Below, in pieces: positions 55,401 to 64,000 of a stretch of DNA of 64,000 nucleotides. The number at the start of each line of letters is the position of its first letter. The first letter of the stretch is position 1. The DNA lies in assembly GCA_950097015.1 (NCBI GenBank), contig CATNEN010000003.1, forward strand, positions 15,356,001 through 15,420,000, given 5' to 3'. Made by a program: the position numbers and the translations under genes. The DNA is from Macrostomum hystrix (taxonomy: Eukaryota > Platyhelminthes > Macrostomidae). Under the pieces are notes generated by a model. It ran no database searches. It worked only from the letters and a program-made list of their open reading frames with translations, and had not been told where the DNA came from.

Positions 55401-58400
55401 TTTGCCTTGCAGGAAGCGGTGCCTGGCGAAACAGCCATGGCCAGAGAGGGCCATGGTGACTGCCCTGATGTCCTTGCGGTTCAGTCCAAGCAAGGCTTTG
55501 CGAAGGGCAGTGGAGGGACAAGGGACAGCAGCGCGAGACTGCCGACAATCGGCGGTGTTGATCCATCTGTCCTTGTGCTTTGAGGTCACCCACTGGTTAA
55601 TCCGAGTGTTGACGACGGCGGTAGGGGTGGAGACCGCAGGCACGGGGCCAAAAAGCGAGCCCGTCGAACCGGCCTTGGCGAGGCTGTCGGCCAATTCGTT
55701 ACCAGGGTGGCCAGAGTGCCCTGGAATCCACCTTAGGGACACCTTGTTGTGGGTCCCTAAGCGGTTGAGTTGCGCGACGCAGTCGAGGACTGTGCGCGAG
55801 CAGGTGTGCGTGCGTCCAAGGGCATGGATCGCCGCCTGGCTGTCCGAGTGGAGGAAGATTTCCGCTCCATGGACGTTTTGGTTGATCAGCTCCAGGGCGC
55901 AGGAGCTGATGGCGAGAACTTCGTTCTGGAAGACGGTAGAGTTTATGCCGGTGTGCTGGGAGAAGGTCGCCAAAGTTTTCCCTCCGGACATAATGCAGTA
56001 GCCGAAACCAGAGATCGAGTTGATTTGCGATCCGTCGGTGAAGCAGTGAATTTCACGGGGTTGGCCGTGGTCACGTACTTCCTGTCGAGGCGGAATGCTG
56101 GTTTTGAATTTTTGCGGTGGGCACAGCGTCGACGGGATTCCGTCGGAGAGAATTTTGAGACCTCCTGCTGCGTCCAGGTCCCGTAGGCTGAGGTCGCCAT
56201 GGGGCTGGAGGTTCCGCTTGCTGAAGGCAAGTTGCTTCCGGATGGAGATACCCGCGTCCAGAAGACGACGAGCCGTCTTCATCGCCTCCCCCTTGATAAA
56301 AAGATCTAAAGGGGGAAGGTCCAGGAAGGCATTCATGCCAGCGAAGGGAGTGGAGGGTGCCGCACTCATGATGGCTCGACAAGCACGGCCCTGCACCTTG
56401 TTTAGGGCCTCCAGGACCCCTTTGGTCTCCAGGGCACTATTCCAAATGAAGCCGGCAAAAGAGATGGCCGGTCTTACAATGGTAGTGTAAATCCACCAGA
56501 GACGGCGGGGGGTGAGGCCCCAGGTGGCGCCGAAGGCTCTGCGAATCTGCGCGAGCGTCGCAAGAGCTTTACGGGTTTTGAATTTGACGTGAGGTGTCCA
56601 GCTCAACCTGTGGTCGAGGATGACACCTAAGCATCTGGTTTGCTTCTCCATGGCGATTGGTTTGTCATAGAGAAGGAGAGGCTCAATCCTCCAGTTTCGT
56701 TTGCTGGTGAACATAATGGCGACGGTCTTGGACTCAGAGAGTTTGAGGCCGCAGCCATTGGCCCAGCGCTCGGCACGGTGGATGAAAGCTTGCAGAAGGT
56801 CTCTAAGGACCGGGGGAGACGGTCCGGCCACGGTGGCGGTGACGTCGTCAGCATAGCCGATTTTTTGGACCGGGTCCGGGTCAGGGCTGCAGAGCAGTTC
56901 GTCCATGACAAGGTTCCAAAGGATCGGACTGAGAACGCCACCCTGCGGGCCTCCCTTCTGGACATTCACAGAACGGGAGTGTCCAAGCAGGTGCGAGGTG
57001 GCAGTTCGGTGAGAGATCATATACATGATCCAGCGGGTGAGGTGCTCGTGCGTAGCCCGGCGTTCCAGGGCTCGCCTAAAGGCTCCGAAGAGCACATTGT
57101 CGAAGGCACCATCAATGTCGAGGAAAAGCGAGAGAGCAAAACCGGTGCCAAGCACGGCGCGCTCCAGCTTGTCGACGATGGCATGCAGAGCACTTTCGAT
57201 GGAACGTCCGGATCGAAAGGCGTGCTGGTTGGCGGAGAGCGGGGAGTTCCTCAGCTCAACGTGAAGGAGGCGCCAAAGAACAAGCCTTTCAAGCAGCTTA
57301 AGAAAGAAAGATGTTAAGCTGATGGGGCGGAAGGCTTTGGCGGAGTGGTAGTCTCCCTTCCCAGGTTTGGGGATGAAGACGATAGTGGCTTCCTGCCAAG
57401 ACCTGGGTACGTACCCGAGGGTGATACAGGCCTTGAACAGGTTGCAAAGGAGGCCGAGGAACCTGTCATTTTTTACCGCTTCATGTAGGAAGGCGGGGTA
57501 AATGTTGTCAGGTCCAGGCGACTTAAAAGGCGAGAAGGAGTTAGCAGCGCGAGCTGTCCGTTCTCTAGTGATAATAGTTGTCGCAAGGATGTGCCCACCC
57601 GGAGTGTGGTCCGGCGGGTCCTGAAGCGGCGCAGTCTGGGGGAAGGCGCTGGCGAGCATGATGTCCAGCGATTCGCCAGGATTCTCAGCAAGCCGGCCGT
57701 CCGGTCTTTTGATCACTGAGAGCTTCGACATTTTGTCAAGAGTGAGCGCTTTTACAACGCGAGAAGTTGGGCGGGCGCCCTCCAGCTCGGAGCAGTATTG
57801 GCGCCACTTTTCGGACTTCGCTTTCCTGGTGTCACGCTTAAAGTCACGAATCGCATTCTGGTAGGCGGTCAGGTCAGCTTGGTCCTTGCTTTTCCGCGCA
57901 ATCCGCTGGAGGGATTTGGCCTTTCGCCGGAGGGTTCCAAGCGCTGGGTTCCACCAGGGAGCGGATTTTTTGCCTTTGTAGGCTTTAAGAGGGCAAGAGG
58001 TTTCATGAGCTGTCAAGATGGTCATGCTGAGTAGATCAGCCAGATCGTCCACTTCTTGACAGGTGGCAGGAACAACGGATTCTAACTGGTTGGTCTGGCG
58101 CTTCACGGATTCCGCAAAGGCCGTCCAGTCAGTATTCCGGGCGTTCCTTTTCCACAGAATACCAGGCTTGGAGTAGGAGCTTAGCAACCGGAAACGAATG
58201 AAGCGATGGTCAGACAGAGATTCCTCTTCGTCCCACACCTGCCAGTTCCTAATCAGAGGGATCAGGCCCTGAGAGGCGAGGGTGGCGTCAAGGACCTCCG
58301 TCCATCGTCCATTGTCAAAGGTGGGTGTGCCACCCGAGTTGCAGAACTCAATATTGGTGGTGCAGATGTAGGCAAGGAGATCCTCGCCTCTGCAGTTGGA

Positions 58401-61400
58401 GGTAACACTGCCCCAGTGGGTGTGGTGGGCATTTATGTCGCCTGCCACCAGCAGCTCAAAGTCGCGGTCTGAGCAGTAGTCCACGAGGGAAGTGAGACTG
58501 GGCGGAACCGCAGGACCGTCGCCAGGAATGTATATAGAGGCGATGATGACGGTGCGGTTCGGGAGAATGTGGTTGGTTTGGATGACACAGAGGTCTTTGT
58601 CAGAGAGGTCTGGTCTATACCAAGCTTTTAGATCGGTAGTCGCGAACACAGCAGCCCTGGGGTTTTGGGGCATGAAAAAACAGTCAAAACCAGCAGGAAT
58701 GTTCGGAATCTTACCTTTCTTCGTCCAGGGCTCTTGGAGGAGGATGATGCCCGGTTTTTCGAAGTCCACCACACGCGCCAGGTTGGTCGAGGCCGCGATG
58801 CAGTGGTGCAGGTTCAGCTGCAGGAAGCTCACCCCAGGAGGGGCGGTCCGTGCGGCTATCTGCTGGCCTACGGCGAGTTGTTCAGGAGCGATTCCTCGTC
58901 CTCGCCGGTGTTTTGCCCGAGCTCCATCGGTTCCTCCTGAATCGGATCCAGAGTTGAGGCCGGGGCTGCCGCAACAGCGGCGTCCGTGTCCTCAACCCGG
59001 TTTTCCGCTGGGGGTTCCGATGAAACATTGGGCCGGGTGGTGCTGCGGTGGCGTCCACTGTTGGGGTCCGACAGCTGTCTGGCGCGCTGAGTCAAGCCAG
59101 CACGGATGGTGTTACGGGCGGGTTTCCGGCCCTTACCACGTCCGCCTGTCGTTGCGGCTCGCGCGGCTTTGCCCCTGATAGGGTCCGCATCCTCGGAGTG
59201 GTCGTGACGATCAGGAGTCTGTGTTCCAGGGCGCAGGGGCCCGGCAGAGCTCTGGTTCGTCCGTTTCCGCTTTTCCGGGGGCGGCGGGCGAGTGGCGTCG
59301 GACTCGAAGCTGAAAATCTGCATTCGAGTGAGGCCTGCACTGATGTAGGACATGTCTGGGCAGCGGAGCATCCAGCTGTCCGACAATCCTAGGATGGCCG
59401 TGAAACCGTCTCCACCAGGTCTGGTGATGGTTTCATGAACCACGACACCGTTTGCTGGCAGATCCGGGTGGATTGCCAACAGCAGGCGGCGCAGTTCTCC
59501 GGCGTTGGTGATGGCGCTGCGAGCTGGAATCCAAACACGATGACGGTGTGTCTGGGGGCGCTCGTCCTCCCTGTAGATAAACAGGTTGCCCATTTCCGTG
59601 CCCCAGTCGAAGGATTTCAGCATCTCGAGGAGTTGCTGTCCGGACTGGTTGTCGGCAGGCTGGACAATGAGGGCTTGGTCCTGGATGTCGGTCTTCAGGA
59701 CGTGCAGTACAGTGCCGCTCAGTGCCAGTTTGACCAGATGGGAGTCCAATCTGCGCCAGATCTGGTCGAGTTGCGCTGTTGTGAGGGGCGTCTCCTGGCC
59801 TCGGATAACCAAGGCCGGCTGCCTCTTTGCCATAGCAGCGTAAGTGCGCTTTGGCCTTGTGGTTTGGCCGGCGCCTCCCGCAACGGGCCCCCCAGCAGTC
59901 GTCGGAGTTTCCGGATGACTGTGAGAGGTTCCGCCGCGAGAGGAACCGGATGCCCCAGAGGCCTGGGCGGCACTTTTCCGCGCTTCCGGGTTTCCCGGAC
60001 GGCGCGAGGAGTCCGCCTCCTTGTTGGGTGCCGGTTCCTCCGCGATGTTCGCAGAGTTGCCGGCCCCCTCCTCGGAGGCGGTGGTTGGCGCGGATTTCGC
60101 AGCCAACCGTACTTCCTGTTTTCGCCGCCGGAATTCCTGGAGGCGGGCGAGGCTGCGGGCTTGCGTGGAAGGGGAGCGTTTGCTCTTTGATCCAGCCGCT
60201 CTGGTGTTTTCCTGAGTGGCGGAGGAGCAGGATGAATTTTGGGCGCCGGTGGAACCGGTGTCGCCCTGGCGCTGGTCCTGAGGATCTGCGTCGCCGGCCG
60301 GGGTCGGCGTTTCAGCAGGGTCCTGGGACGTGCTGGAGCTGTAGTGGGACTCCATAGGTCGCTGGAAAAAGAGAAAGAAGAGAATAAAAATAAAAACCGC
60401 TAATGGCCGGATAGACTCCCCGGACCTTTCAGCCCCTCAGCGCGGTGAGACCTTAGGCATAAGAGGACACCTAAAGCAGTGCCAGGCCCGCAGACTGGCT
60501 GCGTACCCTGTTGAGGTCGAAGGGTGACACCTGTCCCTCAGAGCCGTAGCCAGAGGTACCTGATCACGCACAGGTGCACGAGCGCTGCGGACTGGCCGCA
60601 TACCCTGTTAAGGTCAAAGGGTGACACCCTTCCCTCAGAGCCGTAGCCAGAGGTACCTGATCACGCACAGGTGCGCGAGACGCTGCGGACTGGCCGCATA
60701 CCCTGTTAAGGTCAAAGGGTGACACCTTTCCCTCAGAGCCGTAGCCAGAGGTACCTGATCACGCACAGGTGCACGAAAACTGCGGACTGGCCGCATACCC
60801 TGTTAAGGTCAAAGGGTGACACCTTTCCCTCAGAGCCGTAGCCAGAGGTACCTGATCACGCACAGGTGCGCGAGACGCTGCGGACTGGCCGCATACCCTG
60901 TCAAGGTCAAAGGGTAAACACCTCTCCCTCAGAGCCGTAGCCAGAGGTACCTGATCACGCACAGGTGCGCGAGACGCTGCGGACTGGCCGCATACCCTGT
61001 CAAGGTCAAAGGGTAACACCTCTCCCTCAGAGCCGTAGCCAGAGGTACCTGATCACGCACAGGTGCACGAAAGCTGCGGACTCGCCGCATACCCTGTTAA
61101 GGTCAAAGGGTGACACCTTTCCCTCCAGCCAGGGCTAGAGGTACCCAGTTTGGCCAGAGGCCCTGGATGGGTCATCCAGCGCTGTTGCCCATTCTGTCCG
61201 GCTGCCCTAGGGTCAGCCTTGAACACTCGCGGGACGTGTACCCATGGGTCAGCTGACGGGACAGCGTGGAGGGATCCCTGCACCCGGAGGTACAGGGCTC
61301 CTTCCTGCCAGGCCTGCTCAAAAAACGACTGCAGGTGTGAGGCATCGCAGACCTTAGCCCGTAGGCCTGGTCTGACTCATACCACACAGGCATTGTGTCC

Positions 61401-63928
61401 CGCCGGTGCGAGCGGACCCCTGGCTAACTAAGTAACTTCACCCTACTAGACGAGACTTAAGTAATTAAAATAATACTTATTGCCCCCATGGTATTTTATT
61501 AAACTTTCAGCTTCTGAAGCAGGTTCAGAAGCTCATGAACAGCAGCTATTGCCTAGCTTGGCTGCCCTATCGGGCACCGAGTGTCTGGTAAGAGATCCGC
61601 GGCTTCCCTTTGGTTGGGCGCATCGATGGTTGCTAAGGCGCGACCTACTGGAGGAGACACTCAAAGGAATGCATGCGGCCACCGCTGGCGCTTACCAAAT
61701 GGCCAGGTTGGGATTTCTATTTCTAATATACACTCACCTTTTTTATTCTCAATTCTAATGATCTCTCATTCTTCCCATCCCTTGTATTCCTAGAGCCCAT
61801 TTGCCCCATCTCTTTGATCTCCTAAGTTCTATGATTCCGGGTTTCTATTCGTCTGAATCCCTAGCTATTCTTAGCTTATCTTAAGCTTACTAAACTAAAT
61901 TCTCCCCTCTTATCTTCCTTTCCTAGTCCTGCCGATTCTCTTATCTTCCAAATCCCGATATCCCATTCTCTGATTTTCCAAATCCCGAACTCCCATTCTC
62001 TGATTTTCCAAATCCCGAACTCCCATTCTCTGATTTTCCAAATCCCGAACTCCCATTCTCTGATTTTCCAAATCTCAAACTCCAATTCTATTTTCTTCCT
62101 AGTCCCAAACTCGCATTTTCTCTTTTCCTAATCCTAAACTCCTATTCTCTCATCCTCCTAATCCCACAATCCCATTCCCTGAATCTCAAATCTCAAACTC
62201 CCATTCTCTCATCTTCCAAATCTCAAACTCCCATTCTATTTTCTTCCTAGTCCCAAACTCGCATTCTCTCTTTTCCTAATCCCAAACTCCTATTCTCTCA
62301 TCTTCCTAATCCCACAATCCCATTCCCTGATCTTCCTAGTCCCACAATCCCATTCTCTCATCTTCCTAGTCCCACAATCCCATTCTCTCATCTTCATAAT
62401 GACACAATCCCATTCTCTCATCTTCATAATGACACAATCTCATTCTCTCATCTTCATAATGACACAATCCCATTCTCTCATCTTCATAATGACACAATCC
62501 CATTCTCTCATCTTCATAATGACACAATCCCATTCTCTCATCTTCATAATGACACAATCCCATTCTCTCATCTTCATAATGACACAATCCCATTCTGTCA
62601 TCTTCATAATGACACAATCCAATTCTCTCATCTTCATAATGACACAATCCCATCCTTGCATCTTCCTAATGACACAATCTCATTCTCTAATCTTTCTAAC
62701 CCCCCAATCCAAATCCCATTCTCACATATTTATCTTCCCAAGCAGATTTCCCATCTCCCAATTGTTTCCGCGGCAGATACCGCCTAGGCTTAGGCGAAGG
62801 TCCCGAGGACCACCCACCGGGCAAAGCTCTGCCTCTAGAATGCAACGCGGCCATTCTAAACGGAGTGAGCTTCAACAAAGGCTGCTACCTAGGCCAGGAA
62901 CTGACCGCCCGCACCCATCACACTGGGGTTGTGCGAAAACGACTCGCCCCGGCTCTGTTCTCTGATTCTAATGCCGACTCTGCTACGGTGGCTGGGGCTA
63001 CTCTTATCGATGTTAGGTATGGCGAGGCAGTTGGACAGGTGAGAGACTGTTGGGACTATAGTTCTGGCATTAATCTAATGGGATAATTTCGGACATTCGG
63101 ATTATAATTCTGGGATTAATCTAGTGGGATATTTATCTGGTTTTGGGATTCTAGTTCTAGGATTAATCCAGTGGGATATTTTGTGGTATTGGGATTAATC
63201 CAGTGGGATATTTTCTGGCATTGGGATTAATCCAGTGGGATTTTTCTGGTATTGGGATTAATCCAGTGGGATATTTTTTGGTATTGGGATTAATCCAGTG
63301 GGATATTTTCTGGTATTGGGATTAATCCAGTGGGATATTTTCTGGCATTGGGATTAATCCAGTGGGATATTTTCTGGTATTGGGATTAATCCAGTGGGAT
63401 ATTTTCTGGCATTGGGATTAATCCAGTGGGATTTTTCTGGTATTGGGATTAATCCAGTGGGATATTTTTTGGTATTGGGATTAATCCAGTGGGATATTTT
63501 CTGGTATTGGGATTAATCCAGTGGGGCATTTTCTAGTATTGGAATTCTAGTTCTTCAGGATAATTCGGGTGGGATATTTTTACCGGTACTCTGTGACTTA
63601 TTCATGAAGGGATTCTAATTCTAGGATGGGATTTCGCATCAGGATTTTCAGGAAAACCGGCGGGATTTTCGAAAGTAAGATTCTTTATCCTTGTGTTTCT
63701 GCTTCTCAGGTGAGATCAGCTCGCAATGGTCGCGGGCTGGCCATGATTCGTTTAGGCCGCATGCTTGGCGGCTCCCAGCAACGGTTGCTATGCAGAAAAC
63801 AACAGGCTGGCAACGGAGCCAGCAATGGCGGTGCAGTAATCTGCGAGGCGACCATATTTCGGCCAGATTGGTGGCCAAATGACATTGTTACCGCCGCCGG
63901 CGATAGTCAAGGTGGTCCTGACGAATAG
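52189..63928 (+). CDS. IBA57: IBA57, mitochondrial iron-sulfur cluster assembly protein, complete gene model
   Basis: Five exons (52189-52467, 53762-53975, 61511-61706, 62777-63038, 63710-63928) join in phase to 1170 nt, 389 aa. IBA57 belongs to the GcvT/YgfZ folate-binding fold and acts with ISCA1/ISCA2 in mitochondria to make [4Fe-4S] clusters. The signature KGCYLGQE is complete (residues 264-271, Cys266), followed by LTARTHHTG. The N-terminus is basic, hydrophobic and poor in acidic residues, as for a mitochondrial presequence. The start has an in-frame TAA two codons upstream. Slightly longer than human IBA57 (356 aa). Intron 1 is a minisatellite; intron 2 holds a minisatellite plus a full-length antisense LINE; introns 3 and 4 are arrays. 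Confidence 0.95.
52572..53708. repeat. 34-bp minisatellite filling IBA57 intron 1
   Basis: About 33 copies of a unit of about 34 bp containing gggtaggtctgcagtccctg and aaggattggatga, with gaggaagag variants. Confidence 0.96.
53762..53975 (+). CDS. IBA57: IBA57 exon 2
   Basis: Acceptor CACTTCACAG|GGC; donor GATGCTA|GTAAGT in phase 1. [15 protein letters not shown] is the family's conserved N-x-QGR joint; it continues with [25 protein letters not shown]. Confidence 0.93.
54075..54992. repeat. 16-bp pyrimidine-rich array in IBA57 intron 2
   Basis: About 57 copies of tctcatctctcccctg, the same family as at 16268-17345. A longer mixed block around 54260-54300 is duplicated near 54450-54490. Confidence 0.95.
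55021..55033. repeat. LINE target-site duplication, left copy
   Basis: ggacccctggcta, identical to 61414-61426. Confidence 0.85.
55034..55127 (-). other. LINE 3'UTR and tail
   Basis: 94 bp after the ORF2 stop, ending on the - strand in two copies of aagtcaagta. Such short tandem tails occur in I-type elements. Confidence 0.7.
55128..58832 (-). CDS. LINE ORF2: AP endonuclease, reverse transcriptase, RNase H
   Basis: About 1234 codons, uninterrupted. The endonuclease (about 5-215) has [26 protein letters not shown] and SDHRF. The reverse transcriptase (about 435-745) has [39 protein letters not shown] and YADD (660-663). RNase H (about 928-1055) has TDGS (D933), E971, HSDS (D997) and NELAD (D1049). 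A zinc-binding CPFC...H...C cluster lies at 1150-1167. All catalytic residues appear present. The first possible start in frame is a GTG at 58832; the frame is open further upstream and overlaps ORF1 in the -1 frame, so translation may depend on frameshifting or reinitiation. Confidence 0.95.
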   Translation of the reverse strand: MSFLQLNLHHCIAASTNLARVVDFEKPGIILLQEPWTKKGKIPNIPAGFDCFFMPQNPRAAVFATTDLKAWYRPDLSDKDLCVIQTNHILPNRTVIIASIYIPGDGPAVPPSLTSLVDYCSDRDFELLVAGDINAHHTHWGSVTSNCRGEDLLAYICTTNIEFCNSGGTPTFDNGRWTEVLDATLASQGLIPLIRNWQVWDEEESLSDHRFIRFRLLSSYSKPGILWKRNARNTDWTAFAESVKRQTNQLESVVPATCQEVDDLADLLSMTILTAHETSCPLKAYKGKKSAPWWNPALGTLRRKAKSLQRIARKSKDQADLTAYQNAIRDFKRDTRKAKSEKWRQYCSELEGARPTSRVVKALTLDKMSKLSVIKRPDGRLAENPGESLDIMLASAFPQTAPLQDPPDHTPGGHILATTIITRERTARAANSFSPFKSPGPDNIYPAFLHEAVKNDRFLGLLCNLFKACITLGYVPRSWQEATIVFIPKPGKGDYHSAKAFRPISLTSFFLKLLERLVLWRLLHVELRNSPLSANQHAFRSGRSIESALHAIVDKLERAVLGTGFALSLFLDIDGAFDNVLFGAFRRALERRATHEHLTRWIMYMISHRTATSHLLGHSRSVNVQKGGPQGGVLSPILWNLVMDELLCSPDPDPVQKIGYADDVTATVAGPSPPVLRDLLQAFIHRAERWANGCGLKLSESKTVAIMFTSKRNWRIEPLLLYDKPIAMEKQTRCLGVILDHRLSWTPHVKFKTRKALATLAQIRRAFGATWGLTPRRLWWIYTTIVRPAISFAGFIWNSALETKGVLEALNKVQGRACRAIMSAAPSTPFAGMNAFLDLPPLDLFIKGEAMKTARRLLDAGISIRKQLAFSKRNLQPHGDLSLRDLDAAGGLKILSDGIPSTLCPPQKFKTSIPPRQEVRDHGQPREIHCFTDGSQINSISGFGYCIMSGGKTLATFSQHTGINSTVFQNEVLAISSCALELINQNVHGAEIFLHSDSQAAIHALGRTHTCSRTVLDCVAQLNRLGTHNKVSLRWIPGHSGHPGNELADSLAKAGSTGSLFGPVPAVSTPTAVVNTRINQWVTSKHKDRWINTADCRQSRAAVPCPSTALRKALLGLNRKDIRAVTMALSGHGCFARHRFLQGKIRSEECPFCLSYVEDAEHFICDCPAFTQDRLTYLGPNPDLPDVFRPENICQLVRYLRATGRATLHLLDTPEEDRAADAGTTGSPCATPQL
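58868..60355 (-). CDS. LINE ORF1 (nucleic-acid-binding-type protein)
   Basis: 495 aa. The N-terminus is low-complexity and basic ([20 protein letters not shown]), the folded middle (about 170-345) contains [20 protein letters not shown] and a WMLRCP segment, and the C-terminus is basic then acidic. No CCHC knuckles are visible, unlike many I-type ORF1 proteins. The middle part recalls the DUF4780-like region of some Jockey-group elements; that is a weak resemblance. It presumably packages the element RNA. Confidence 0.8.
   Translation of the reverse strand: MESHYSSSTSQDPAETPTPAGDADPQDQRQGDTGSTGAQNSSCSSATQENTRAAGSKSKRSPSTQARSLARLQEFRRRKQEVRLAAKSAPTTASEEGAGNSANIAEEPAPNKEADSSRRPGNPEARKSAAQASGASGSSRGGTSHSHPETPTTAGGPVAGGAGQTTRPKRTYAAMAKRQPALVIRGQETPLTTAQLDQIWRRLDSHLVKLALSGTVLHVLKTDIQDQALIVQPADNQSGQQLLEMLKSFDWGTEMGNLFIYREDERPQTHRHRVWIPARSAITNAGELRRLLLAIHPDLPANGVVVHETITRPGGDGFTAILGLSDSWMLRCPDMSYISAGLTRMQIFSFESDATRPPPPEKRKRTNQSSAGPLRPGTQTPDRHDHSEDADPIRGKAARAATTGGRGKGRKPARNTIRAGLTQRARQLSDPNSGRHRSTTRPNVSSEPPAENRVEDTDAAVAAAPASTLDPIQEEPMELGQNTGEDEESLLNNSP
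60356..61413 (-). promoter_or_regulatory. LINE 5'UTR, internal promoter region
   Basis: About 1.06 kb upstream of ORF1. The outer about 280 bp (61131-61413) is single copy; then come the about 98-bp monomers, then about 130 bp before the ORF1 ATG. LINEs carry their promoter in the 5'UTR. Confidence 0.7.
60487..61130. repeat. About 98-bp tandem monomers in the LINE 5'UTR
   Basis: Six to seven copies; the segment ctgcggactggccgca recurs at about 60585, 60683, 60780, 60878, 60977 and 61074. Each unit also has ggtacctgatcacgcacagg and aaggtcaaagggtgacacc. The copies differ by only a few bases. Confidence 0.93.
61414..61426. repeat. LINE target-site duplication, right copy
   Basis: ggacccctggcta, the second copy next to the LINE 5' end. 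Confidence 0.85.
61511..61706 (+). CDS. IBA57: IBA57 exon 3
   Basis: Acceptor TTAAACTTTCAG|CT; donor ATGGCCAG|GTTGGG in phase 2. Encodes [18 protein letters not shown], the DPR.. motif of the family, and ends [11 protein letters not shown](R). Confidence 0.9.
61925..62700. repeat. 30-bp arrays in IBA57 intron 3
   Basis: About 25 units sharing tcccattctctcatcttc. The left part has aaatcccgaac-type spacers and the right part (62395-62650) is homogenised with ataatgacacaa. Confidence 0.94.
62777..63038 (+). CDS. IBA57: IBA57 exon 4 with the KGCYxGQE signature
   Basis: Acceptor TTCCGCGGCAG|A completes Arg230; donor GGACAG|GTGAGA in phase 0. [28 protein letters not shown] and [12 protein letters not shown] are the family's hallmark block. 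Confidence 0.96.
63070..63545. repeat. 31-bp array in IBA57 intron 4
   Basis: About 15 copies of a unit with tattgggattaatccagtgg and gatattttctgg. Confidence 0.95.
63710..63928 (+). CDS. IBA57: IBA57 exon 5 and stop
   Basis: Acceptor GTTTCTGCTTCTCAG|GTG in phase 0. Encodes the C-terminal β-barrel strand [21 protein letters not shown] and ends GGPDE with a TAG at 63926-63928. Confidence 0.92.
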   Translation: MRSARNGRGLAMIRLGRMLGGSQQRLLCRKQQAGNGASNGGAVICEATIFRPDWWPNDIVTAAGDSQGGPDE

Positions 63929-64000
63929 CTTTTCCTAATGAACCATTGTGTAGTGTTTGTCTCCGTAATCAGTCGTACTTTTAAAAATTCTCATCCATTG
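63929..64000 (+). other. IBA57 3' flank
   Basis: Start of the 3'UTR. No polyadenylation signal was seen before the window ends. Confidence 0.5.

Larger units (their letters stand above)
55034..61413 (-). mobile_element. Full-length non-LTR retrotransposon (LINE, I/R1-superfamily type) in IBA57 intron 2
   Basis: 6380 bp, flanked by a perfect 13-bp target duplication. In element order: 5'UTR of about 1.06 kb with about 98-bp monomers, ORF1 (495 aa), ORF2 (endonuclease, reverse transcriptase, RNase H, zinc finger), a 94-bp 3'UTR, and a tail of aagtcaagta repeats in place of poly(A). Both ORFs are intact and the element lies antisense to IBA57. The RNase H domain and tandem-repeat tail fit I-related clades; the clade was not determined by phylogeny. 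Its higher GC than the surrounding introns agrees with recent arrival. Confidence 0.93.

Noticed and set aside
55089-60357. Many + strand frames of 60-250 codons
   Set aside because: They are antisense shadows of the GC-rich LINE ORFs.

Overview
The window looks like nuclear DNA of an invertebrate animal. Genes are split by GT-AG introns, coding exons are GC-rich inside AT-rich introns, one gene begins like a neuropeptide-type GPCR, and there are tRNA-derived SINEs plus a non-LTR retrotransposon. I cannot name the species; a flatworm or another spiralian would fit, but that is a guess. Nothing bacterial or viral was recognised. Arrays of 11-98 bp tandem repeats fill roughly 40% of the window, mostly in introns, so most long open frames are repeat artefacts.

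Layout. 1-17.4 kb: no recognised gene; minisatellites, two SINEs, a 0.8 kb inverted repeat (3481-4281) and a degenerate array carrying about eleven CACGTG-type palindromes (11.4-12.1 kb). 17443-17713 (-): first coding exon of a peptide-type GPCR. 21867-29470 (-): a gene assembled here as a membrane-anchored wax-ester-synthase/DGAT-like acyltransferase with a Q-rich tail; 5 or 6 exons, frame-consistent, 864 aa. A SINE with a perfect 16-bp target duplication sits inside its first coding exon, and the duplication itself supplies an AG|GT at each end, so splicing would restore the original frame exactly. 32628-50826 (-): a complete PX-PH phospholipase D (PLD1/2 type), seven exons, 1434 aa, both HKD motifs, with giant minisatellite-filled introns. 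50827-52188: a divergent intergenic region rich in AGGCCT motifs. 52189-63928 (+): a complete mitochondrial IBA57 gene, five exons, 389 aa, with the KGCYxGQE signature. Its second intron holds a full-length antisense LINE (55034-61413) with a 13-bp target duplication, two intact ORFs (endonuclease, reverse transcriptase, RNase H) and about 98-bp tandem monomers in its 5'UTR.

The genes are not an operon. PLD and IBA57 are head-to-head and may share a promoter region; acyltransferase and PLD are both lipid enzymes but nothing in the sequence links them. Exon borders were set by GT/AG and codon phase by eye; all three complete gene models close in frame (4305, 1170 and 2595 nt).
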